Part shown: positions 1 through 6,861 of the stretch, in pieces
How positions within the stretch are numbered: the stretch's first letter is position 1
How the letters are laid out: the number at the start of each line of letters is the position of its first letter
Assembly (NCBI GenBank): GCA_014377915.1
Contig: JACMOT010000463.1
Span: forward strand, 1-6,861
Origin: Tardiphaga sp.
GTDB taxonomy: Bacteria; Pseudomonadota; Alphaproteobacteria; Rhizobiales; Xanthobacteraceae
Direction: 5' to 3'
Length of the DNA stretch: 6,861 bases
The notes under the pieces: generated by a model
Told to the model about the DNA's origin: nothing
Seen by the model: only the letters and a program-made list of their open reading frames with translations
Databases searched by the model: none
Program-made: the position numbers and the translations under genes

Positions 1-1
1 C

Positions 2-1309
2 TTCGTCGCCGAGGCGGTTGCCTCCGGTGCAATCGCGGTTGCCGGTGATCAAGCGCCCGGCGGTCTGCCGGTGCCGGTTGTCGCCACGCATAGTCCGCGC
101 CGCGCGCTGGCGCTGGCCGCGGCCAAACTCTATCCGCGGCAGCCCGCCGTGATCGCCGCCGTCACCGGCACCTCTGGCAAGACCTCGGTCGCGGCCTTCA
201 TGCGCGAGATCTGGCAGCAGCTCGGCCGAGAAGCGGCCAGCATCGGCACCATCGGGCTGGTGTCGCCGAAGCGCACCGTCTACGGCTCGCTGACCACGCC
301 GGACCCAATCGCGCTTCACCGCCAGATTGACGAGATTACCGGAGAGGGCGTCACCCATCTGGCGCTCGAAGCCTCGTCACACGGGCTCGATCAATTTCGA
401 CTCGACGGCCTCCGCATTGCCGCCGGCGGCTTCACCAACCTGTCGCGCGACCATATGGATTATCATCCCAACGTCGCGCATTATCTCGGTGCCAAGCTGC
501 GGCTGTTCCTCAATCTCGTGGTCGATGATGGCGCCGCGGTGATTGCCGCTGATCACGAATATTCCGGGCAGGTGCTGCACGCTGCCCAATCGCGGCATCT
601 GAGGATCATCACGGTCGGGCGCAAGGGCAACGGCGCCGGAGAAGGCATCCGCCTGGTGGACGCCGTCATCGACGGCTTCTCGCAAAAATTGACGCTTGAG
701 CATCGCGGGAAGGTCTGGGCGGTAACGCTGCCGCTGGTCGGGGAATTCCAGATCGAGAACGCACTGGTCGCGGCTGGCCTGGTGATCGGCACCGGCGCCG
801 AGCCGGAGCAGGTGTTTGCCACGCTCGAACATCTCAAGGGCGCCCCGGGCCGGCTCGAACTGGTCGGCGATTATCACGGCGCGCCGGTGTTCGTCGACTA
901 CGCCCACAAGCCGGATGCGCTGGCCAAGGCGCTGCAGGCGCTGCGACCCTACGCCAGCGGCAAACTCGTCGTGGTGTTCGGCGCCGGCGGCGATCGCGAT
1001 GCCGGCAAGCGGCCCCTGATGGGCGAGATCGCGATGCAGAACGCCGACAGCGTCATAGTCACTGACGACAATCCGCGCAGCGAAAACGCCTCCAGCATCC
1101 GCGCCGCCATCCTGCTGGCCGCCAAGGGCGCCACCGAAATTGCCGACCGTGGCGAGGCGATCCGCACGGCGGTCGAAAGCCTGCAGCCGGGTGACGTGTT
1201 GCTGATCGCGGGCAAGGGTCATGAGACCGGACAGATCATCGGCGAGCGGATCCTGCCGTTCAGCGATCATGAAACGGCGGTGGCCGCGCTGACGGCGAGG
1301 GTGGCATGA
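2..1309 (+). CDS. murE: MurE, UDP-MurNAc-L-Ala-D-Glu:meso-diaminopimelate ligase (5' partial)
   Basis: Cytoplasmic Mur ligase adding meso-diaminopimelate to UDP-MurNAc-L-Ala-D-Glu with ATP. The frame is open from base 2; the first possible internal start (GTG at 71) is not the true one, because upstream codons read FVAEAVASGAIAVAGD, ordinary end-of-N-domain MurE sequence. 435 residues are visible against about 485-495 in the family, so about 50 N-terminal residues lie outside the window. Seen: ATP-binding loop TGTSGKTS (bases 164-187), the TTPDP substrate segment, DHMDYH followed by the Lys that is carbamylated in the family (codon 494-496), DYAHKPDAL, FGAGGDRDAGKRP, the DNPR motif (1067-1078) that selects meso-diaminopimelate rather than lysine, and AGKGHE near the end. 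DNPR therefore predicts a DAP-type wall. The stop overlaps the murF start by four bases, so the two are probably translationally coupled. Identity is certain; only the start is missing. Confidence 0.97.
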   Translation, partial: FVAEAVASGAIAVAGDQAPGGLPVPVVATHSPRRALALAAAKLYPRQPAVIAAVTGTSGKTSVAAFMREIWQQLGREAASIGTIGLVSPKRTVYGSLTTPDPIALHRQIDEITGEGVTHLALEASSHGLDQFRLDGLRIAAGGFTNLSRDHMDYHPNVAHYLGAKLRLFLNLVVDDGAAVIAADHEYSGQVLHAAQSRHLRIITVGRKGNGAGEGIRLVDAVIDGFSQKLTLEHRGKVWAVTLPLVGEFQIENALVAAGLVIGTGAEPEQVFATLEHLKGAPGRLELVGDYHGAPVFVDYAHKPDALAKALQALRPYASGKLVVVFGAGGDRDAGKRPLMGEIAMQNADSVIVTDDNPRSENASSIRAAILLAAKGATEIADRGEAIRTAVESLQPGDVLLIAGKGHETGQIIGERILPFSDHETAVAALTARVA

Positions 1310-2742
1310 GCGATCTGTTATGGACCTCTGCCGCGATGGCGGCCGCGATGCGCGCCGCAGCGCAGGGCGCGCTGCCGGCGGGTATCACCGGCCTCTCCAT
1401 CGACAGCCGTTCTCTTCAGCCGGGTGATGCCTATTTCGCCATCAAGGGCGACACCCATGACGGCCACCTTTTCGTCAAGGCGGCGCTGAAGGCTGGCGCC
1501 GGGCTCGCGGTGGTGGAAGCCGCGCAGCGCGACAAATTTCCCGCCAATGCCCGGCTGTTGATCGTTGATGACGTACTGGCTGGACTGGTCGAACTCGGCC
1601 GCGCCTCGCGTGCCCGGCTGGGCGCGCGCGTGATTGCGATCACCGGCTCGGTTGGCAAGACCTCGACCAAGGAGGCGCTGCGCCGTGTGCTCGAAGCCCA
1701 GGGCGCAACCCACGCGTCGGTCGCTTCGTTCAACAACCATTGGGGCGTACCGCTGACGCTGGCGCGTTGCCCGGCGGGCGTGCGCTTCGCCATCTTCGAG
1801 ATCGGCATGAACCATTCCGGCGAGATCGAGCCGCTCGTGAAGATGGTGCGGCCGCATGTCGCCGTGATCACCACCGTCGAGCCGGTGCATCTGGAATTCT
1901 TCGCCGGTATCGAGGCCATTGCCAACGCCAAGGCGGAAATCTTTCTCGGCCTCGAGCCCGGCGGCGTGGCCATCCTCAACCGCGACAACGCGCAGTTCGC
2001 CCGCCTGCGGCAAAGCGCGGAGCGGGCCGGGGTATCGCGTATCGTTTCGTTCGGTACCGATGCGGAGGCCGAAGCGCGGCTGGTTGATGTTGCCTTGCAC
2101 TCCACCAGTTCTGATGTCCGTGCCAGCATCCTCGGCCATAACGTCAGTTACAGCCTCGGCATGCCCGGCCGCCACATGGCGATGAATTCGCTGGCCGTTT
2201 TGGCTGCCGTTGAAGTGACGGGGGCTGACCTCGTTCTGGCCGCACAGACGCTGTCGCAGGTGCAGCCAGCCGTCGGCCGCGGCGCCCGCTATCGTCTCGA
2301 CGTCGATGGTGGTGAAGCGACCTTGATCGACGAGAGCTATAATGCCAACCCGGCCTCGATGGCGGCGGCTCTCAACGTGCTAGGCGCGGCTTCGGCGGGT
2401 CGCGAAGGCCGTCGTATCGCGGTACTCGGCGATATGCTCGAACTCGGCCCGCAAGGCGGTGCGTTGCACCGCGATCTGGTCGACCCGGTGCAGGGCAACC
2501 AGATCGATCTGGTATTTTGCTGTGGCCCGCTAATGCGCCAGTTGTGGGACGCGCTTTCCTCGGCTAAGCGGGGCGGCTATGCCGAGGACGCCAGGGCGCT
2601 TGAGCCGCTGGTGCTTGCGGCAATCCGGGCCGGCGACGTCATGATGGTCAAGGGCTCGCTCGGCTCGCGCATGAAACCGATTGTCTCCGCGCTCGAAAAG
2701 CGCTTTCCCGGCAAAACCGCACCCAACGACGCCGCGGTATAG
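1306..2742 (+). CDS. murF: MurF, UDP-MurNAc-tripeptide:D-Ala-D-Ala ligase
   Basis: Cytoplasmic ligase adding the D-Ala-D-Ala dipeptide to UDP-MurNAc-tripeptide, the last soluble step before the membrane stage. 478 residues, normal for the family. Three Mur-ligase domains can be followed: an N-terminal substrate domain with IDSRSLQPGDAYFAIKG (about residues 32-48); a central ATPase domain with the P-loop TGSVGKTS (113-120), FNNHWGVPLTL (from 142), EIGMNHSGEIEPL and the NAKAEIF segment carrying the probable carbamylated Lys; and a C-terminal domain with DESYNANP (342-349), LGDMLELG and a terminal VKGSLGSRM. The ATG start sits inside the murE stop (ATGA) with GAGGG at 1297-1301 four bases upstream, which fixes the start and suggests coupled translation. 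No missing active-site motif or frameshift seen. Confidence 0.97.
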   Translation: MSDLLWTSAAMAAAMRAAAQGALPAGITGLSIDSRSLQPGDAYFAIKGDTHDGHLFVKAALKAGAGLAVVEAAQRDKFPANARLLIVDDVLAGLVELGRASRARLGARVIAITGSVGKTSTKEALRRVLEAQGATHASVASFNNHWGVPLTLARCPAGVRFAIFEIGMNHSGEIEPLVKMVRPHVAVITTVEPVHLEFFAGIEAIANAKAEIFLGLEPGGVAILNRDNAQFARLRQSAERAGVSRIVSFGTDAEAEARLVDVALHSTSSDVRASILGHNVSYSLGMPGRHMAMNSLAVLAAVEVTGADLVLAAQTLSQVQPAVGRGARYRLDVDGGEATLIDESYNANPASMAAALNVLGAASAGREGRRIAVLGDMLELGPQGGALHRDLVDPVQGNQIDLVFCCGPLMRQLWDALSSAKRGGYAEDARALEPLVLAAIRAGDVMMVKGSLGSRMKPIVSALEKRFPGKTAPNDAAV

Positions 2743-2752
2743 GGCGGACTGA

Positions 2753-3835
2753 ATGTTCTACTGGCTGATCGACTTCGCAGGCGCGATCCCCGCGTTCAAC
2801 GTGTTCCGCTACATCACCTTCCGCACCGGCGGTGCGATGGTGACGGGAGCGCTGTTCGTGTTTCTGTTCGGCCCCTGGATCATCGACAATCTGCGCCTGC
2901 GCCAGGGCAAGGGCCAGCCGATCCGCACCGACGGACCGCAGTCGCATTTGATGAAAGTTGGCACCCCGACGATGGGCGGGCTGATGATCCTGTCCGGCCT
3001 GGTGGTCTCCACGCTGCTGTGGGCCAACCCGCGAAATCCCTATGTCTGGATCGTGCTGGCGGTGACGCTCGGCTTTGGCTTCGTCGGTTTTTATGACGAC
3101 TATCTCAAGGTGACAAAACAGACCCATAATGGCTTCTCCGGGCGCACCCGGCTGGCGATCGAGACCCTGATTGCCGGTGCCGCCTGTTACGCCTTTGTCC
3201 GGCTTGGCCGCGATCCGCTGTCGAGTTCGCTGGTGATCCCGTTCTTCAAGGATGTGGTGCTGAATTTCGGCTGGTTCTTCGTCATCTTCGGCGCTTTCAT
3301 CGTGGTCGGCGCCGGCAACGCGGTGAACCTGACGGATGGCCTCGATGGCCTGGCCATCGTGCCGGTAATGATCGCCTCCGCCTCGTTCGGCATGATCTCC
3401 TACCTGGCCGGTAACGCGGTGTTCTCGGACTATCTGCAGATCAACTACGTTGCCGGCACCGGCGAACTGGCGGTGTTGTGCGGCGCGGTGCTTGGCGCCG
3501 GCCTGGGCTTCCTCTGGTTCAACGCGCCGCCGGCCTCGATCTTCATGGGCGACACCGGATCATTGGCGCTGGGCGGCATGATCGGCTCGATCGCGGTGGC
3601 TGTGAAGCACGAGATCGTGCTGGCGGTGATCGGCGGGCTGTTCGTGCTCGAAGCCGTGTCGGTGATCGTGCAGGTGACGTCGTTCAAGCTCACCGGCAAG
3701 CGCGTATTCCGGATGGCGCCGATCCATCATCATTTCGAGCAGAAGGGCTGGACCGAGCCGCAGATCGTGATCCGGTTCTGGATCATCTCGGTGATGCTGG
3801 CGCTGCTCGGGCTGTCGACGCTGAAGCTGCGGTGA
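2753..3835 (+). CDS. mraY: MraY, phospho-MurNAc-pentapeptide translocase
   Basis: Polytopic inner-membrane enzyme transferring phospho-MurNAc-pentapeptide from UDP to undecaprenyl phosphate, making lipid I. 360 residues, the same length as the E. coli enzyme. Visible signatures: GPQSH and GTPTMGG after the first membrane segment, the aspartate pair D115-D116 in [16 protein letters not shown] (192-201), FMGDTGS with D267, and the cytoplasmic PIHHHFE loop with three His at 325-327. The three catalytic-region Asp fall at the positions expected from the family. Hydrophobic segments are spread over the whole length, consistent with the family's ten helices. The start is 10 bases after the murF stop; AGGGCGGA at 2741-2748, overlapping that stop, can serve as ribosome binding site. 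It lies between the soluble ligases, as in the standard cluster, and was probably transcribed with them. Confidence 0.98.
   Translation: MFYWLIDFAGAIPAFNVFRYITFRTGGAMVTGALFVFLFGPWIIDNLRLRQGKGQPIRTDGPQSHLMKVGTPTMGGLMILSGLVVSTLLWANPRNPYVWIVLAVTLGFGFVGFYDDYLKVTKQTHNGFSGRTRLAIETLIAGAACYAFVRLGRDPLSSSLVIPFFKDVVLNFGWFFVIFGAFIVVGAGNAVNLTDGLDGLAIVPVMIASASFGMISYLAGNAVFSDYLQINYVAGTGELAVLCGAVLGAGLGFLWFNAPPASIFMGDTGSLALGGMIGSIAVAVKHEIVLAVIGGLFVLEAVSVIVQVTSFKLTGKRVFRMAPIHHHFEQKGWTEPQIVIRFWIISVMLALLGLSTLKLR
3831..3835 (+). promoter_or_regulatory. Ribosome binding site of murD, supports the GTG start
   Basis: GGTGA, part of the extended Shine-Dalgarno sequence, lies four bases before the GTG at 3840 and includes the mraY stop codon. 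The next in-frame ATG (3972, codon 45) would delete the N-terminal FGLGGSG loop, so GTG is the better start. Placing the site on the mraY stop suggests that terminating ribosomes re-initiate on murD. Confidence 0.5.
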
Positions 3836-3839
3836 CAGC

Positions 3840-5237
3840 GTGATCCCCGTCACTTCCTTCGCCGGCAAGACAGTGGCCGTATTCGGCCTCGGCGGCTCCG
3901 GCCTGGCCAGTTGCCACGCGCTGCGCGCCGGCGGCGCTGAAGTGATCGCCTGCGACGACAGCATTGACCGCATGGTCGAGGCGACGCGCGAAAATTTCAT
4001 CACCGCCGATCTGCGCAAGGTGTCGTGGGCGAATTTCGCCGCATTGATCCTGACCCCGGGCGTGCAATTCACGCATCCCGCGCCGCACTGGACTGTGCTG
4101 GCCGCGCAGCAAGCCGGCGTCGAGGTGATCGGCGACATCGAACTGTTCTGCCGCGAGCGCGCACAACATGCGCCCGACGCGCCGTTCATCGCTATCACCG
4201 GTACCAATGGCAAATCGACCACCACCGCGCTGATCGCGCATCTGCTGCGCGAGGCCGGTTTCGATACCCAGATGGGCGGCAATATCGGCACCGCGATCCT
4301 GTCGCTGGCGCCGCCGGCCCCGGGCCGCGTCCACGTCATCGAGATGTCGTCGTACCAGATCGACCTGACACCCTCGCTGAACCCCTCGGTCGGCATTCTG
4401 CTCAACGTCACGCCCGATCACATCGACCGCCACGGCACCCTCGAACATTACGCCGCGGTGAAGGAGCGCCTGGTTGCCGGCGTACAGGGGCAGGGCACCG
4501 CGATCATCGGCGTTGACGACGACTGGTGCCGCCACGCCGCCGACCGCGCCGAACAGGCCGGCACACGCGTGGTCCGTGTCTCGGTCGAACATCCGCTGGC
4601 CGAGGGCCTGACCATCGATGGCAGCCTCATCGTGCAGAACGGTGCCGGCGCGCAGCAGACGCGGGTCGATCTCAGCAATATCGGTTCGCTGCGTGGCCTG
4701 CACAATGCGCAGAACGCCGCCTGCGCCGCGGCGACGGCGCTCGCGCTGGGAGTCAGCATCGAGGTGCTGCAAAACGGCCTGCGCAGCTTTCCCGGCCTCG
4801 CCCATCGCATGGAGCAGGTCGGCCGCCAGGGCTCGACTTTGTTCGTCAATGATTCCAAGGGTACCAATGCGGACGCCACCGCGAAGGCCCTGTCGTCATT
4901 CAACGACATCTTCTGGATCGCTGGCGGAAAACCCAAGGAAGGCGGCATCGAGAGCCTGGCCGAGTTCTTCCCGCGGATCCGGAAAGCCTATCTGATCGGC
5001 GAGGCGGCAACCGGTTTTGCCGCTACGCTCGAAGGCAAGGTGCCGTATGAAATCAGCGTCTCGCTGGATGTCGCGGTCGTCAACGCCGCCAGCGATGCCG
5101 CGCAAGCCGGTCTCGCCGAGCCCGTCGTGCTGCTGTCGCCGGCCTGCGCCTCCTTCGACCAGTTCCGCAACTTCGAACTCCGCGGCGACCGCTTTCGCGA
5201 ACTGGTGCTGGTGCTGGACGGTGTGAAGCCCGCCTAG
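3840..5237 (+). CDS. murD: MurD, UDP-MurNAc-L-Ala:D-Glu ligase
   Basis: Cytoplasmic ligase adding D-glutamate to UDP-MurNAc-L-Ala using ATP. 465 residues from a GTG start; E. coli MurD is about 440, and the small excess is usual in alphaproteobacteria. N-terminal Rossmann-like UDP-binding domain with FGLGGSG (15-21) and an LTPGV segment; central ATPase domain with P-loop TGTNGKST (120-127), [23 protein letters not shown] and Lys208 in the place of the carbamylated Lys; C-terminal domain with GLAHRME, NDSKGTN (337-343), AGGKPKEGG and [10 protein letters not shown]. All hallmark motifs are intact. The gene begins 4 bases after mraY and is followed by a 134-base spacer, so it may be the last gene of the tightly packed murE-murD block. 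The start is inferred from the N-terminal domain and from my memory of related MurD proteins beginning MIPVTSF. Confidence 0.97.
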   Translation: MIPVTSFAGKTVAVFGLGGSGLASCHALRAGGAEVIACDDSIDRMVEATRENFITADLRKVSWANFAALILTPGVQFTHPAPHWTVLAAQQAGVEVIGDIELFCRERAQHAPDAPFIAITGTNGKSTTTALIAHLLREAGFDTQMGGNIGTAILSLAPPAPGRVHVIEMSSYQIDLTPSLNPSVGILLNVTPDHIDRHGTLEHYAAVKERLVAGVQGQGTAIIGVDDDWCRHAADRAEQAGTRVVRVSVEHPLAEGLTIDGSLIVQNGAGAQQTRVDLSNIGSLRGLHNAQNAACAAATALALGVSIEVLQNGLRSFPGLAHRMEQVGRQGSTLFVNDSKGTNADATAKALSSFNDIFWIAGGKPKEGGIESLAEFFPRIRKAYLIGEAATGFAATLEGKVPYEISVSLDVAVVNAASDAAQAGLAEPVVLLSPACASFDQFRNFELRGDRFRELVLVLDGVKPA

Positions 5238-5243
5238 CGCTTG

Positions 5244-5270
5244 TCATTTCGGGGCGCGGCCGCGGAATGA
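5244..5270 (+). other. Imperfect GC-rich hairpin after murD
   Basis: Bases 5244-5255 pair with 5259-5270 around a three-base loop: ten Watson-Crick pairs, one T-G wobble and one G-G mismatch. It starts seven bases after the murD stop. There is no U-tract directly behind it (the T run is about 28 bases further on), so it does not look like a strong intrinsic terminator; it could slow RNA decay or partly terminate. Its TCATTtCGGGGC...GGAATGA outline resembles, from memory, short palindromic intergenic repeats common in Bradyrhizobium relatives. Confidence 0.4.
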
Positions 5271-5360
5271 AGGTCGGGCGTCTTTCTCCCTCCTCCATTT
5301 TTTACAATCCGTTAACCCGCTGGCAACCACGATGGCGCACCAATAGGGGCTTATGATCCG

Positions 5361-5365
5361 CAGGT
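5361..5365 (+). promoter_or_regulatory. Ribosome binding site of ftsW
   Basis: CAGGT lies six bases before the ATG at 5372. It favours this start over the out-of-frame ATG at 5353, which opens a reading frame of only ten codons. The resulting N-terminus (MISREERTPLSEWWW) matches what I recall of alphaproteobacterial FtsW proteins. Confidence 0.45.
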
Positions 5366-5371
5366 ACGCCG

Positions 5372-6523
5372 ATGATCTCCCGTGAAGAACGTACGCCGCT
5401 CAGTGAATGGTGGTGGACCGTGGACCGCCTGCTGCTGGCGGCGGTGGTGGCCTTGATGCTGGCCGGCACCATCCTGTCGCTGGCGGCGTCGCCGCCGGTG
5501 GCGACGCGGATTGGGCTCGACCCGTTTCACTTCTTCAACCGGCATGTGCTGTTCCTCGTGCCGTCCTTCATCGTGCTGATCGGCGTTTCGTTCCTGTCGC
5601 CGCGGCAGATCCGGCGCTCGGCGCTGATCATCTTTGCGATCTCGGTCGTGCTGATTATCGCGACGCTTCTGGTCGGTCCGGAAGTGAAAGGTGCGAAGCG
5701 CTGGATCACGCTGCTCGGCATCAATATCCAGGCCTCGGAATCCGCCAAGCCGTCCTTCGTCGTTGTCGCGGCCTGGCTGTTCGCGGAGTCCGCGCGAAAG
5801 CCGGAAATGCCCGCGACCTCGATGGCGGTGGTGCTGTTGCTGATGCTGGTGTCGCTGCTGGTGCTGGAGCCGGACTTTGGCCAGACCATGCTGATCCTGA
5901 TGGTGTGGGGCTCGCTGTTCTTCATCGCCGGCATGCGGATGGTCTGGGTATTCGGGCTCGCCGCCACCGCCGCGGCCGGCCTGTTCACCGCCTATTTGTT
6001 CGTGCCGCACGTCGCCGGTCGCATCAAGCGGTTCATGGATCCGGCTTCGGGCGATACGTTCCAGGTCGATACCGCGATGGAATCCTTTGCCAATGGCGGC
6101 TGGTTTGGCCTCGGCCCGGGCGAGGGCATTGCCAAGCGAAGTTTGCCGGACAGCCACACCGATTTCGTGTTCGCCGTCGGGGCCGAGGAGTTCGGCATCT
6201 TCATGTGCCTGGCGCTGCTGTCGCTGTTCGCCTTCATCGTGATCCGCTCGCTGTCCCGCGCTTACGCCACCGAGGATCTGTTCACGCGCTTTGCCGCGTC
6301 GGGCCTCGCCATCCTGTTCGGCGTGCAGGCCGCCATCAACATGGCGGTGAATTTGCATCTCATTCCCGCGAAAGGCATGACGCTGCCGTTCATCTCCTAT
6401 GGCGGCTCGTCGATGATCTCGCTGGCCTACAGCGTCGGTATGTTGTTGGCTCTGACACGGATGCGCCCGCGCACCGAGATGGAATCGATCGGCAACGCCA
6501 ATGCGGTCAGCAATTACGCGTGA
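5372..6523 (+). CDS. ftsW: FtsW, SEDS-family septal peptidoglycan glycosyltransferase
   Basis: Inner-membrane protein of the divisome that polymerises lipid II into septal glycan together with the transpeptidase FtsI (PBP3). 383 residues, normal for the family. A short cytoplasmic N-terminus with WWW at 13-15 precedes about ten hydrophobic segments (first at about 20-39, last at about 340-360). SEDS signatures: KGAKRW before the IQASE segment (120-123 is QASE), EPDFGQ, the large periplasmic loop with KRFMDP and GGWFGLGPGEG, LPDSHTDFVFAVGAEEFG with Asp264 at the position of the presumed catalytic Asp, and PFISYGGSSM near the end. Location between murD and murG and the HTDFVFAVGAEE version favour FtsW over the elongation protein RodA. 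It ends with tandem TGA-TAG (6521-6526). QASE replaces the commoner QPSE of the superfamily. Separated from murD by the longest spacer of the window, so it may have its own promoter. Confidence 0.96.
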   Translation: MISREERTPLSEWWWTVDRLLLAAVVALMLAGTILSLAASPPVATRIGLDPFHFFNRHVLFLVPSFIVLIGVSFLSPRQIRRSALIIFAISVVLIIATLLVGPEVKGAKRWITLLGINIQASESAKPSFVVVAAWLFAESARKPEMPATSMAVVLLLMLVSLLVLEPDFGQTMLILMVWGSLFFIAGMRMVWVFGLAATAAAGLFTAYLFVPHVAGRIKRFMDPASGDTFQVDTAMESFANGGWFGLGPGEGIAKRSLPDSHTDFVFAVGAEEFGIFMCLALLSLFAFIVIRSLSRAYATEDLFTRFAASGLAILFGVQAAINMAVNLHLIPAKGMTLPFISYGGSSMISLAYSVGMLLALTRMRPRTEMESIGNANAVSNYA

Positions 6524-6535
6524 TAGGCTGATTCC

Positions 6536-6844
6536 ATGACTGATGCGCCTCTCATCCTGTTGGCCGCCGGCGGCACCGGCGGCCATTTGTTTCCGGCCGA
6601 GGCGCTGGGCGTTGTTCTGATGAAACGTGGCTGGCGGGTGCGTCTAGTGACCGACGCGCGCGCGCTGAAATATAGCGGCGTGTTCTCGCGCGAGATGATC
6701 GACGTGGTGCCGAGCGAAACCTTTCGCGGTCGCAATCCGATCTCGATCGCGCGCACCGCCATCACGCTCGGCACCGGCACCGGCGTCGCGATGGACCTGA
6801 TGTGGCGGCTGGAGGCCGCCCCGGTGATCGGGTTCGGCGGCTAA
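6536..6844 (+). CDS. murG: MurG, lipid II-forming GlcNAc transferase, N-terminal part only (in-frame stop, 3' end outside window)
   Basis: MurG is a peripheral membrane GT28 glycosyltransferase that moves GlcNAc from UDP-GlcNAc to lipid I, forming lipid II. Only 102 of the usual roughly 360 residues are open here. Seen: first glycine-rich loop GGTGGH at 12-17 followed by FPAEAL, then FRGRNP and RTAITL, and the second glycine-rich loop as VIGFGG. The family continues with Tyr and often PTVPP; here GGC GGC is followed by TAA (6842-6844) and then, still in frame, codons for P-T-V-P-P up to the window end. A single C-to-A change (TAC to TAA) explains the stop. The gene therefore continues by homology to at least 6861, and the stop is either a nonsense mutation or, more likely, a base error near a sequence end. 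Start ATG is 12 bases after the ftsW stop; TAGG at 6524-6527 is a weak ribosome binding site eight bases upstream. Confidence 0.88.
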   Translation: MTDAPLILLAAGGTGGHLFPAEALGVVLMKRGWRVRLVTDARALKYSGVFSREMIDVVPSETFRGRNPISIARTAITLGTGTGVAMDLMWRLEAAPVIGFGG

Positions 6845-6861
6845 CCGACCGTGCCCCCCCC

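Larger units (their letters stand above)
5238..5371 (+). promoter_or_regulatory. murD-ftsW spacer, possible internal promoter region
   Basis: This is the only spacer above about 12 bases in the window. It holds a GC-rich hairpin just after murD, a pyrimidine-rich stretch ending in six T (5298-5303), a TTTACA that resembles a -35 box (5301-5306) without a convincing -10 box 17 bases on, and the direct repeat TTAACC / GCAACC spaced 11 bases apart (5312-5328). No conserved ORF is visible. An internal promoter for ftsW-murG is plausible but unproven. Confidence 0.3.

Noticed and set aside
71..1309. murE starting at the GTG at 71
   Set aside because: The same frame is open back to base 2 and encodes normal MurE sequence, so the gene begins before the window.
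377..2175. Long minus-strand frames opposite murE (377-1270) and murF (1318-2175)
   Set aside because: Both lie antisense to genes with complete family motifs, have low-complexity composition and no ribosome binding site context; they are by-products of high GC with few stop codons.
3560..4805. Minus-strand frames of 283 and 340 codons across mraY and murD
   Set aside because: They overlap each other and two clear plus-strand genes, cross the gene boundary and show no recognisable motif.
5353..5385. Ten-codon upstream reading frame overlapping the ftsW start
   Set aside because: AGGGG at 5345-5349 is only three bases from its ATG, too close for efficient initiation, and a frame this short is expected by chance. 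Without conservation data it cannot be called a leader peptide.
5407..6531. A 374-codon plus-strand frame shifted relative to ftsW
   Set aside because: Entirely inside ftsW in another frame, rich in Arg, Gly, Ala and His with no membrane segments; an ordinary GC-bias shadow.
5351..6586. A 411-codon open frame on the minus strand covering all of ftsW
   Set aside because: Its product is full of His, Gln, Arg, Asp and Gly with no domain-like pattern, as expected from the complement of hydrophobic, GC-biased codons. The plus strand frame is an unmistakable FtsW.
1..6861. A mobile element, CRISPR array, RNA gene or novel accessory system
   Set aside because: Apart from short spacers the whole window is filled by six standard cell wall and division genes in the usual order; no tRNA or rRNA, direct-repeat array, transposase or integrase signature is visible.

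Overview
The window is a continuous piece of the conserved division and cell wall (dcw) cluster, all on the + strand: murE (5' end missing), murF, mraY, murD, ftsW, murG (3' end missing, with an in-frame stop). High GC, third-position G/C bias and the protein signatures point to an alphaproteobacterium. The wording of several proteins (FtsW starting MISREERTPLSEWWWTVDR, MurD starting with GTG and reading MIPVTSF, MurE with AHKPDAL) resembles the Bradyrhizobium / Rhodopseudomonas / Nitrobacter group (Nitrobacteraceae). That placement is recollection-based inference, not a search.

Layout: 2-1309 is murE without roughly its first 50 residues. Its stop overlaps the murF start as ATGA (1306-1309). 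murF (1306-2742) is followed 10 bases later by mraY (2753-3835), then after 4 bases by murD (3840-5237, GTG start). The only real non-coding stretch is the 134-base spacer 5238-5371, which holds a GC-rich hairpin and a weak CtrA-like direct repeat. ftsW (5372-6523) ends in a tandem TGA-TAG. After 12 bases murG begins (6536) and is stopped by TAA at 6842-6844, where the family has the Tyr of its GGY motif. The window then ends in a run of eight C.

Function: MurD adds D-Glu to UDP-MurNAc-L-Ala, MurE adds meso-diaminopimelate and MurF adds D-Ala-D-Ala. MraY transfers phospho-MurNAc-pentapeptide to undecaprenyl phosphate to give lipid I, MurG adds GlcNAc to give lipid II, and FtsW polymerises lipid II at the division septum. 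The gene order and tight spacing are those of the standard cluster, and key active-site residues are present in each complete gene.

I found no undescribed system here. The points worth a second look are the apparent nonsense codon in the essential gene murG beside a suspicious contig-end-like poly-C, and the small spacer before ftsW.
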